DNA of 18,825 nt from CANRIN01 sp964493515 (GTDB taxonomy: Bacteria > Bacillota > Clostridia > Oscillospirales > JAAYOS01). The stretch covers positions 1 through 18,825 of the forward strand of contig CAZBNJ010000030.1 in the NCBI GenBank assembly GCA_964493515.1, given 5' to 3'. This document shows, piece by piece, positions 1-6,540 of this stretch. Position numbers and translations under genes: made by a program. Below the pieces are notes generated by a model. That model searched no databases. It worked only from the letters and a program-made list of their open reading frames with translations, and was not told where the DNA came from. The first letter of the stretch is position 1. The number at the start of each line of letters is the position of its first letter.

Positions 1-1148
1 AGCACCATGTCGTACTTATCGCAGCAGTCGATGACCGCGTCGTCGCGTATCGAGCCGCCCGGCTCGAGGACATAGCGGACGCCGCTGCGGTGCGCGCGCT
101 CGATGTTGTCGCTGAACGGGAAGAACGCGTCCGAGCCGAGGCTCACGCCGTCTATCTTCTTCAGAAATTCGCGCTTTTCCTCGACGGTGAACGGCTCCGG
201 CTTCTCGTCAAAGTAGTCCTTCCACAGGTCGGTCGAGAGCATCTCCTCCCAGTCGCCGTCGCAGAGGTAGACGTCTATCGCGTTGTCCCGCTCGGCGCGC
301 GCAAGCCCCTTCTTAAACGGCAGATTCAGCACCTTGTCCGACGAGCGCAGGAAGAAGGTGTCCGCCTTCTGACCCGCGAGGCGCACGCAGTGAATGCGCG
401 ACTGCTGTCCCGCGCCGATGCCCACCGCCATGCCGCCGCAGGTGTAGCAGACCGAGTTGGATTGGGTATATTTCAGCGTTATCATCGCGATAAGAAGGTC
501 TCTTTTGGCGGATTCGGGAATGTCTTTGCGCTTGGAAACGATGTTGTCGAACGCCGCCTCGGTCAGCTTGTAGTTGTTGTGCCCCTGCTCAAAGGTCACG
601 CCGAACACGTCCTTGTACTCCTGCTCGGCGGGACGGTAGTCCGAGTCGATTTCGATAACATTGTAGTTGCCGTTGCGCTTGTTTTTGAGTATTTCCAGCG
701 CTTCTGCGGTATATCCCGGGGCGATAACTCCGTCGCTGACCTCCACCGCGATGAGGTGCGCGGTCTCGGCGTCGCATATGTCGCTGAGACTGACGAAATC
801 GCCGTAGCTGGACATGCGGTCTGCACCGCGCGCGCGGGCATACGCGCAGGCGAGCGGACTTAGCTCCGCCGACTTCTTGACGCGCATGACCTTGCGCTCA
901 AGCGGGCTGAGCTCCAGTCCTATCGCCGCGCCGGCAGGACTGACGTGCTTGAAGCTGGTCGCGGCGGGCATTCCGGTCGCCTCCTTCAGCTCGCTGACAA
1001 GCTGCCAGCCGTTGAGCGCGTCCAGAAAGTTTATGTATCCGGGGCGTCCCGAGTGCACCTTTATCGGCAGATCCTGCCCGTCGCGCATGAATATCTTGGA
1101 CGGCTTCTGCGACGGATTGCACCCATATTTCAGTTCGATCTCCTTCAT
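1..1148 (-). CDS. purH: AICAR transformylase (PurH formyltransferase domain only), 3' end cut by window
   Basis: It transfers a formyl group from 10-formyl-THF to AICAR to give FAICAR, the penultimate step of IMP synthesis in the cytosol. The visible 382 codons begin MKEIELKYGCNPSQK, matching the family N-terminal motif (usually RYGENPHQ). SFKHVSPAG at residues 65-73 carries the catalytic Lys67-His68 pair of the transformylase domain. There is no N-terminal MGS-like IMP cyclohydrolase domain, so this is the stand-alone form of about 390 residues. Only about ten C-terminal residues should be missing beyond position 1. The ATG at 1148 follows a purine-rich SD (GAGAGGGAG). The gene lies 15 bases downstream of the IMP cyclohydrolase gene, so the pair supplies both activities of classical bifunctional PurH from one operon. 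Family assignment is secure; the missing end is inferred. Confidence 0.93.
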   Translation of the reverse strand, partial: MKEIELKYGCNPSQKPSKIFMRDGQDLPIKVHSGRPGYINFLDALNGWQLVSELKEATGMPAATSFKHVSPAGAAIGLELSPLERKVMRVKKSAELSPLACAYARARGADRMSSYGDFVSLSDICDAETAHLIAVEVSDGVIAPGYTAEALEILKNKRNGNYNVIEIDSDYRPAEQEYKDVFGVTFEQGHNNYKLTEAAFDNIVSKRKDIPESAKRDLLIAMITLKYTQSNSVCYTCGGMAVGIGAGQQSRIHCVRLAGQKADTFFLRSSDKVLNLPFKKGLARAERDNAIDVYLCDGDWEEMLSTDLWKDYFDEKPEPFTVEEKREFLKKIDGVSLGSDAFFPFSDNIERAHRSGVRYVLEPGGSIRDDAVIDCCDKYDMV

Positions 1149-1163
1149 TTTCTCCCTCTCCTC

Positions 1164-1865
1164 TCACTTTTGGTGGCGATTGATGATGACCGTCTCGACC
1201 GCTCCGGTCGCGCGGTCGATGTGCTTTGCAAGCAGGCTGACGCGATTGTCGGCGTTCAGCATCGACCAGTACCTCTCGGCGTTCTCGCGCGCCGATTCGC
1301 CGAGCGACACCTCATACGGTGCGCCGCTGAAAGACGGCAGCGGACTTCCGTCGCCGTCGTAGGTGTGTATGCAGTTACCCACGCCGTTCTTCGGCGATTT
1401 GTAGGTGAAAAACGCCTTTTCTTCGATGTTTTCGTCGTTATTTATCGTCTTGAGTATCGAAAGCGCGTAGCTGCCGTCGGCGCAGGTCATGCCGGATATG
1501 CGCGGCGTGCAGTTGGGTGCATCTGGCTCGTAGCAGCGGGTGTGCAGCGCGCTCTCAAAGCTCCCGCCCGCCTTCAGCGCGTCGGCGATGGTGTCGGTCT
1601 GGTCGCCGTTCGTGACGATGTGTGTCGAGCCTACGGTGCGGGTGACATAGTAGATAACGAGCGACGGATCGGTCATCTTGGACGGGTCGAACGCCTCGGT
1701 CTTGACCCCCTCCGACGTCTCGACAAAGACGCGGTTGCGGCTGTTTTCGCTGCGCCCCATTATCCAGTAGAGCTGGACGAGCGCTCTGCCCGACGGCGTT
1801 GCGCCGAGCACGATGCCGCGTCCCGGGTACGAGTTTTCGGACAGATACTTCTCGCTTTTCTGCAT
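1164..1865 (-). CDS. purO: IMP cyclohydrolase, PurO-like family
   Basis: It closes the ring of FAICAR to IMP, the last step of de novo purine synthesis, replacing the cyclohydrolase half of bifunctional PurH. The 233-residue protein has the signatures I recognise for the IMP cyclohydrolase family: NSYPGRGI near the N-terminus, WIMGRSENSRNRVF, FDPSKMTDPSLVIY, IVTNGDQTDTI, YEPDAPNCTPRISGM and a C-terminal VSLLAKHIDRATG. The start at 1865 is chosen over an upstream in-frame codon at 1925 because AAAGGAGAG lies nine bases before it and the extra 20 residues do not look like the family. The next gene, the transformylase, begins 15 bases after the stop. Transcription most likely starts at the promoter at 2011-2039, giving a leader of about 140 bases that holds a small ORF. 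Confidence 0.9.
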   Translation of the reverse strand: MQKSEKYLSENSYPGRGIVLGATPSGRALVQLYWIMGRSENSRNRVFVETSEGVKTEAFDPSKMTDPSLVIYYVTRTVGSTHIVTNGDQTDTIADALKAGGSFESALHTRCYEPDAPNCTPRISGMTCADGSYALSILKTINNDENIEEKAFFTYKSPKNGVGNCIHTYDGDGSPLPSFSGAPYEVSLGESARENAERYWSMLNADNRVSLLAKHIDRATGAVETVIINRHQK

Positions 1866-1884
1866 AATAAACTCTCCTTTTGCC

Positions 1885-1959
1885 CTAAAAACGCAAAAAT
1901 CCGCCCGGATAGAAGCGAATTCCACCCAGACGGTCGGCTAACAAGAACGCACGCTCCAT
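1885..1959 (-). CDS. Possible 24-codon leader ORF ahead of purO
   Basis: A short ORF (MERAFLLADRLGG, ending FLRF) starts at ATG 1959 in the leader between the purO promoter and the purO SD, and ends 19 bases before the purO start codon. A GGAAGTGGAG stretch precedes it, with the GGAG in the loop of a small GTGG/CCAC dyad that overlaps the start codon. No protein family is recognised. Positive-strand context suggests either a leader peptide coupled to purO translation or chance. There is no clear codon run for a regulatory amino acid, and only a weak four-pair hairpin before the T-rich end. Treat as tentative. Confidence 0.25.
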   Translation of the reverse strand: MERAFLLADRLGGIRFYPGGFLRF

Positions 1960-2010
1960 GTGGTTATCTCCACTTCCGTCAGTCACGCGCGCCGCTATTC
2001 TGTTGTGTCC

Positions 2011-2039
2011 AGTGTACCACACTTTTACCGCGCGGTCAA
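2011..2039 (-). promoter_or_regulatory. Sigma-A type promoter for purO-purH
   Basis: Read on the minus strand, the -35 is TTGACC (2034-2039) and the -10 is TACACT (2011-2016), separated by exactly 17 bases. It lies directly downstream of the tRNA-Ser terminator and points at purO, so the purine genes have their own promoter rather than relying on read-through from the tRNA. No purine riboswitch core was recognised in the leader. Confidence 0.8.
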
Positions 2040-2052
2040 TCGGTGAAAACGT

Positions 2053-2082
2053 AAAAATCAGACGCAAAAGCGTCTGATTTTT
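2053..2082 (-). terminator. Intrinsic terminator of tRNA-Ser
   Basis: A 13-base-pair perfect inverted repeat (arms 2053-2065 and 2070-2082) with a four-base loop lies immediately 3' of the tRNA CCA on the minus strand. The distal arm ends in a T run on that strand. It separates the tRNA transcript from the purO promoter 14 bases further on. Confidence 0.85.
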
Positions 2083-2170
2083 TGGCGGAGAGAGTGGGAT
2101 TCGAACCCACGGATGCTCGCACATCGACGGTTTTCAAGACCGCTCCCTTCGACCACTCGGGCATCTCTCC
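2083..2170 (-). tRNA. tRNA-Ser(UGA)
   Basis: An 88-base class II tRNA is encoded on the minus strand. The acceptor stem GGAGAGA pairs perfectly with TCTCTCC, followed by discriminator G and an encoded CCA. The T-arm has GGTTCGAATCC. The anticodon loop CTTGAAA gives anticodon UGA, reading UCA and related Ser codons. The long variable arm expected of tRNA-Ser is present between the anticodon stem and T-arm. Confidence 0.97.
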
Positions 2171-2181
2171 GTGTATTTGTT

Positions 2182-2210
2182 AGGATAGCACAGACGTGGC
2201 TTTTTGTCAA
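2182..2210 (-). promoter_or_regulatory. Promoter for tRNA-Ser
   Basis: On the minus strand the -35 is a perfect TTGACA (2205-2210) and the -10 is TATCCT (2182-2187), with a 17-base spacer. It ends 12 bases before the 5' end of the mature tRNA, leaving a very short precursor leader. Confidence 0.85.
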
Positions 2211-2225
2211 ACCGTACTTTTGTTC

Positions 2226-2254
2226 TTGCAAAAGCCGCCAACGTGTGCTAAACT
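2226..2254 (+). promoter_or_regulatory. Probable promoter for the serine hydrolase operon
   Basis: TTGCAA (2226-2231) and TAAACT (2249-2254) are spaced by 17 bases and lie 29 bases before the serine hydrolase start codon. Each hexamer matches the sigma-A consensus at four of six positions. A better -10 hexamer, TATACT, lies just downstream but has no matching -35, so the exact start point is uncertain. Confidence 0.5.
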
Positions 2255-2283
2255 ATACTTCCCAAAACAAGGGAGGAAAAACT

Positions 2284-3402
2284 ATGGATTTCAAGAAACT
2301 TGAAGCGTACATCGACAGTATGCCCCACTGCGGCATACCCTCCACAGATGTGGAGGTCAGGCGCGGTCACGAGGTGGTCTACCGCCATTCGTCCGGTCAC
2401 GCCGACGCCGCGCGCACCACCCCCATCTCGCCGGACAATCTCTACTGGATATGGTCCTGCTCCAAGGTGTCCTGCTGCATGGCTGGACTCAAGCTGCTCG
2501 AGGAGGGCAAGATGTCGCTCGACGACCCGGTGTCCAAGTATCTGCCCGCGCTTGAGCACCTGTTCGTCAAGGACGGCGAGACAGTCCGTCCCGCGCGCAC
2601 CACACTGCTCGTGCGCCACGCGTTTACGATGCAGAGCGGCTGGGACTACGGCGCGTCCGCCAAACTTCCCGCAACGGTCGAGCCGAAGAACAATATCCAG
2701 CTGTTCGCCGCGCTCGCGGCGGTGCCGCTGAACTTTGACCCGGGCACACGCTACGAATACGGACTCAGCCACGATCTCATCGGTGCGCTCGTCGAAAAGA
2801 TAAGCGGCAAGCGCCTCGGCGACTATCTCAAGGAGAACTTCTTCGACCCGCTCGGCATGAAGGATACCGGCTTCCGTCCCACGCCCGAACAGCTCGCGCG
2901 CGTTGCCGATCGCTACGACTACAACAACGAGACATACACCGCCACGCTCGAGGCACCGTTTGAGGGCTTCGGCAGCGTGGATATGGGCAGCGGCGGGCTT
3001 GTCAGCTCGGTCAACGACTACTCGCTGCTGATGGACGCGCTCGCAAACGGCGGCGTCGGGGCCAGCGGCGTCCGCGTGCTGAAAGCCGAGACGGTCGAGA
3101 TGTGCAAGAAGAACCTGCTCGAAGGCGCGTCGCTTGAGGACTTCCGCCGCTGGCAGGGCGCGTCGACCTACGGCTACGGCTGGGGACTGTGCGGCCGCGT
3201 ACACATGGACGGCAAGGTCTCGCTCTCAAATAGCCCCGTCGGCGAGTTCGGATGGAACGGTGCGGCGGCGAGCTACGCGCTTGCCGACACCGACAACAAG
3301 CTGTCGATATTCATCGCGATGCACGTCCACAACTGCCTCTACGCCTATCACGTCGCGCACAATCACATCAAGAACCTCGTCTACGAGGCACTGGGACTGT
3401 GA
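2284..3402 (+). CDS. Serine hydrolase, class C beta-lactamase / esterase fold
   Basis: A 372-residue soluble protein of the beta-lactamase-like serine hydrolase family (PF00144). The nucleophile motif SxxK is at Ser58-Lys61 (WSCSKVSCC). The second catalytic Tyr is probably Tyr159 in PGTRYEYGL, where most relatives have YSN. FGWNGA near residue 322 takes the place of the KTG/HxG strand, as in EstB-like esterases. No signal peptide or membrane segment is visible, so it should be cytosolic and more likely an esterase or peptidase-like hydrolase than a secreted lactamase. The ATG at 2284 follows GGGAGG; an upstream open frame crosses the tRNA and is not coding. Its stop overlaps the GTG of the acetyltransferase gene. 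Substrate unknown. Confidence 0.88.
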   Translation: MDFKKLEAYIDSMPHCGIPSTDVEVRRGHEVVYRHSSGHADAARTTPISPDNLYWIWSCSKVSCCMAGLKLLEEGKMSLDDPVSKYLPALEHLFVKDGETVRPARTTLLVRHAFTMQSGWDYGASAKLPATVEPKNNIQLFAALAAVPLNFDPGTRYEYGLSHDLIGALVEKISGKRLGDYLKENFFDPLGMKDTGFRPTPEQLARVADRYDYNNETYTATLEAPFEGFGSVDMGSGGLVSSVNDYSLLMDALANGGVGASGVRVLKAETVEMCKKNLLEGASLEDFRRWQGASTYGYGWGLCGRVHMDGKVSLSNSPVGEFGWNGAAASYALADTDNKLSIFIAMHVHNCLYAYHVAHNHIKNLVYEALGL

Positions 3403-4280
3403 TAACAAGGCGAAATTACCGCCCGCTCTGCGACTTTGCGGCGGTGCGGCAGTTCATGGTCGAGATATACGAGCGCGACTGGCGCAACGGCGTTCCCGCG
3501 CCGTTCCTTGAGTACGCGCTGTGCAGTTCGTGGATGGACACGTCGCTCGTCCACCGCTTCTCGCTGTGGGAGGAGGACGGGCGCATCGTGGCGTTCGTGT
3601 TCTATGAAAATCCGATGAGTGATGTGTATTTCAGCCTGCGCCCCGGCTATGAGCGGCTGGTCGACGAGATGATAGACTACGCCGAAGCCGAGATGCCGAA
3701 GATTGACAGCAGGCAGCGACTGGTCATCTTCGGCAGCCAGAAAGCGCTTGTCAGCGCGGCGGAGCGGCATGGCTACGTCCGCACCGGTGGCTACGTCGAG
3801 CTGATATACGACTTTGCAAAGCCGCTTGAGTACACCCTGCCGCAGGGTTTTTCCTTCGTCTCTCCCGATAACATGGACTACGCCAAGATAGCCGAGTGCT
3901 GCTATCGCGGCTTTGACAACGAGAAGGAAAACGGTCCGTGGGACGGCGACTATGAGGACGTCCTTCGCATCTCGCTCTCGCCGAACTCCACCATTGAACA
4001 CTGCGCGGTGATACAAAACGAGCGCGGCGAGTATGTCTGCGTCGCCGGGATGTGGTGGACCCCCGAGAACGAGCTTGCGTACATGGAGCCGCTCTGCACC
4101 GTGCCGGAGTATCGCCATCGTGGACTTGCCGCAGCCGCGCTCAGCGAGCTGTACCGCTGCCTGAAATCGCTCGGCGCGACGCACATGACCGGCGGCAGCA
4201 ACCCGTTCTACGCGAAGATCGGATACGAACCGTGTATAGAATGGGGATTCTACGAGCTGAAAGCGGGGGCGCAGGCATGA
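3399..4280 (+). CDS. GNAT family N-acetyltransferase
   Basis: A 293-residue protein with a C-terminal GNAT domain. The acetyl-CoA loop is in YMEPLCTVPEYRHRGLAAAAL (starting near residue 228), with the R-H-R-G-L-A core, followed by the usual strand ending in NPFYAKIGYEP. The N-terminal half (residues 1-140) resembles a second, degenerate acetyltransferase-like module without a clear CoA loop, so the protein may have a tandem-GNAT layout. The GTG start at 3399 overlaps the preceding TGA, and the open frame upstream of it runs inside the hydrolase gene and is ignored. Its own stop overlaps the ATG of the next gene. The four-base overlaps on both sides imply translational coupling. Acceptor substrate unknown. 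Confidence 0.85.
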   Translation: MITRRNYRPLCDFAAVRQFMVEIYERDWRNGVPAPFLEYALCSSWMDTSLVHRFSLWEEDGRIVAFVFYENPMSDVYFSLRPGYERLVDEMIDYAEAEMPKIDSRQRLVIFGSQKALVSAAERHGYVRTGGYVELIYDFAKPLEYTLPQGFSFVSPDNMDYAKIAECCYRGFDNEKENGPWDGDYEDVLRISLSPNSTIEHCAVIQNERGEYVCVAGMWWTPENELAYMEPLCTVPEYRHRGLAAAALSELYRCLKSLGATHMTGGSNPFYAKIGYEPCIEWGFYELKAGAQA

Positions 4281-4999
4281 GCGAGTTCAGCTTTGATAAC
4301 TTCCGTCAGGAAATCGTCGCGGAGCTGGGCGAGGACTTCTGGGACCGTCTGGTCAATGGATTGACCTTGCCCGACATCGACACCGAAGCGGACTGCGGGT
4401 GCCGCAACATGTCGCAGTTCATCCGTCGGCTCGAAGCCATGGCAGACGCGGAGACGGTGAAGTGCATCCTCTGCCGCGTGCGGCATGGGCTTCATCCTTC
4501 GCAGGTCGCGTGGGCGCACGAGCAGTATCTGCGTCTCGGCAGTCTGGACGCATTCTTGGAGTGGCATCTTGGAAACGAGCTTGCCGCTTTCGAGAAGCGC
4601 AACGCCGAGGGCGGCGATTTCTTCGGTCAGAAGATACCGGACGATGTGCTCGAATTCGTCCGCGCTCATCCCTCAATGCTTGCGCCGGTCAGGGAGGGCA
4701 ATAAGCTGCACTGCATGGCGTTCCCGTGGGATATGCAGGCGTATCTGCACGCCGATGACCCAAAACTCAAGCGCTATCACGCCTGCCACTGTCCGTTTGC
4801 CAAGGAGTCCATCCTCACCGACGACCCGGTGTCGCCGACGCTGTGCAGCTGCAGCCTCGGACATATGCTGAATTTCACCGAGGGCTTCCTCGGACGGTCA
4901 CTCACCGGGCGCGTGGTGCGCTCCGTTCTTAACGGCGACCTGACCTGCGAGTATGAGATCGACCTGCCGGAGGATCTGTGCTGTCCTTCGGAAAACTGA
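4277..4999 (+). CDS. Cys-rich protein of unknown function
   Basis: A 240-residue soluble protein with no function I can assign; it may belong to a clostridial domain-of-unknown-function family (DUF6144-like is a guess from memory). Twelve cysteines are visible, many paired: CGC (40-42), CILC (63-66), CHCP (170-173), CSC (190-192) and CC (235-236). The C-terminal block from GHMLNFTEGFLG to CEYEIDLP looks like a conserved core. The cysteine spacing would suit metal or Fe-S binding, or a thiol-based enzyme, but this is inference. It starts inside the acetyltransferase stop (ATGA) and is the last gene before the terminator at 5012-5047, so it belongs to the hydrolase-GNAT operon. Confidence 0.75.
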   Translation: MSEFSFDNFRQEIVAELGEDFWDRLVNGLTLPDIDTEADCGCRNMSQFIRRLEAMADAETVKCILCRVRHGLHPSQVAWAHEQYLRLGSLDAFLEWHLGNELAAFEKRNAEGGDFFGQKIPDDVLEFVRAHPSMLAPVREGNKLHCMAFPWDMQAYLHADDPKLKRYHACHCPFAKESILTDDPVSPTLCSCSLGHMLNFTEGFLGRSLTGRVVRSVLNGDLTCEYEIDLPEDLCCPSEN

Positions 5000-5011
5000 A
5001 ACCGTATAACC

Positions 5012-5047
5012 AAAACAGGGTCGTCCCGCGTGGGATGACCCTGTTTT
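5012..5047. terminator. Bidirectional intrinsic terminator between the hydrolase operon and purF
   Basis: An 11-base-pair inverted repeat (5012-5022 and 5037-5047) with an inner TCCC/GGGA stem is flanked by an A run on the left and a T run on the right. It therefore works for transcripts arriving from both the plus-strand operon and the minus-strand glnN-purF unit. Confidence 0.88.
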
Positions 5048-5065
5048 TGTCACTCAAATATCGTA

Positions 5066-6496
5066 TCAGCTGTTCGAGTCCTCGAAGGTGTTCTTGTCCC
5101 CCTCCGTCGGCACCTCAAACGGATAGTTGCCCGAGAAGCACGCGTCGCAGAACTTCACGCTCGAGTGCTTCGCAATGTCGTGCACCTTGTCGAGCGGCAG
5201 GAACTCGAGCGAGTCCGCGCCAAGCCGTTCGCACAGCTCCTGCTTGGTGTACTTCACCGCGGCGAGCTGGTCGCGCGACGGAATGTCCGTTCCGAAGTAG
5301 CAGGGATAGAGGAACTCGGGCGAGCAGATGCGGATGTGTATCTCCTTTGCGCCCGCGCGGCGGAGCATCTCCACCACCGGAGCCATCGTCGTGCCGCGCA
5401 CTATCGAGTCGTCTATCATGACGATGCGCTTGCCCTCTACGTTAGGCACTATCGGGTTCAGCTTTATCGACACACTCTCCATACGCTGACCCTGCGTTGG
5501 TTGGATGAAGGTGCGTCCTATGTATCGGTTGCGCAGCAGTCCCTCGCGGTAGGGCAGTCCGCTCTCCTCCGAGTAGCCTATCGCCGCGACGACGCCGCTG
5601 TCCGGCACGCCTATCACGATGTCCGCGTCGGCGGGATGCTCCTTTGCGAGTATCCGTCCTGCCTCGAGACGCGCCTCGTACACGCTCTGCTCGTCGATAA
5701 CGCTGTCCGGTCGGGCAAAGTAGATATGCTCGAATATGCACAGCGCGCTCGGACCGCCGCAGTGCTCCTCGCGGCACTCGACCTCGCCTGTCTCGCGCGC
5801 GATGATTATCTCTCCCGGCTTCACGTCGCGGACGAATTCGCCGCCTATCGCGTTTATCGCGCAGCTCTCGGAGGCAAACACCAGTGCGTCGCCGTGCTTT
5901 CCGATGCACAGCGGTCGGATGCCGTAGGGATCGCGCACGGCGATGAGCTTCTGCGGGCTCATTATCAGCAGCGCAAAGGAGCCCTTCAGCTGCGGCAGCA
6001 CACGGCTTACCGCCTCCTCTATCGAGCCGCTGGTCAGTCGCTCGCGCGCGAGCATGAACGCTATCACCTCGGTGTCGCTCGTCGACTGGAAGATGGCTCC
6101 GTTGCGCTCCAGCTGCGCACGCAGCTCGGCGGCGTTGGATATGTTGCCGTTGTGCGCTATCGACAGCGAGCCCTTTATGTAGTTTATCGTCAGCGGCTGC
6201 GCGTTTGCGAGCGTGTTCTTGCCGGTGGTCGAATAGCGCGTGTGCCCTATCGCCATGTCGCCCGCAAGCCCATCCAGCGACGCGCTGTCAAACACATCTC
6301 CGACCAGACCGAGCGCCTTTTTGTTGGTCACCCGCTTTGCCGTGCGGTCGCCTATCGCGATGCCGCAGCTCTCCTGTCCACGGTGCTGAAGCGCGTACAG
6401 CGCGTAGTATACCAGATGCGAAGTTTCGCTCCTGTCGCTGCCGACTATGCCGAATATTCCGCATTCCTCGCGCGGTTTTGTGTCCTGAATGTTCAC
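5066..6496 (-). CDS. purF: Amidophosphoribosyltransferase
   Basis: It catalyses the committed step of purine synthesis: PRPP plus glutamine gives phosphoribosylamine, in the cytosol. The 476-residue protein starts with an 11-residue propeptide before the Ntn-hydrolase nucleophile Cys12 (EECGIFGIVG). The PRPP loop is VMIDDSIVRGTT at 359-370. Cys253, Cys399, Cys450 and Cys453 match the four ligands of the [4Fe-4S] cluster in the Bacillus-type enzyme, so it should be oxygen sensitive. The start is GTG at 6496 with AGAGGAGAG about seven bases ahead. It lies 44 bases after glnN with no terminator or clear promoter in between, so it is probably cotranscribed with the glutamine synthetase that makes its substrate. 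Confidence 0.97.
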   Translation of the reverse strand: MNIQDTKPREECGIFGIVGSDRSETSHLVYYALYALQHRGQESCGIAIGDRTAKRVTNKKALGLVGDVFDSASLDGLAGDMAIGHTRYSTTGKNTLANAQPLTINYIKGSLSIAHNGNISNAAELRAQLERNGAIFQSTSDTEVIAFMLARERLTSGSIEEAVSRVLPQLKGSFALLIMSPQKLIAVRDPYGIRPLCIGKHGDALVFASESCAINAIGGEFVRDVKPGEIIIARETGEVECREEHCGGPSALCIFEHIYFARPDSVIDEQSVYEARLEAGRILAKEHPADADIVIGVPDSGVVAAIGYSEESGLPYREGLLRNRYIGRTFIQPTQGQRMESVSIKLNPIVPNVEGKRIVMIDDSIVRGTTMAPVVEMLRRAGAKEIHIRICSPEFLYPCYFGTDIPSRDQLAAVKYTKQELCERLGADSLEFLPLDKVHDIAKHSSVKFCDACFSGNYPFEVPTEGDKNTFEDSNS

Positions 6497-6540
6497 CGGC
6501 TACTCTCCTCTGATGATAGAATTTTCGTCCAAAGAACGTA

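Noticed and set aside
1866..2010. Purine riboswitch upstream of purO
   Set aside because: The conserved three-way-junction core elements could not be found in the leader.
945..2054. 369-residue plus-strand frame opposite purO and purH
   Set aside because: The minus-strand genes have clear family motifs and SDs, and this frame also crosses the purO promoter.
2113..2283. N-terminal extension of the serine hydrolase
   Set aside because: The extension is read out of the tRNA-Ser gene and the promoter; the ATG at 2284 has a good SD and gives the normal family length.
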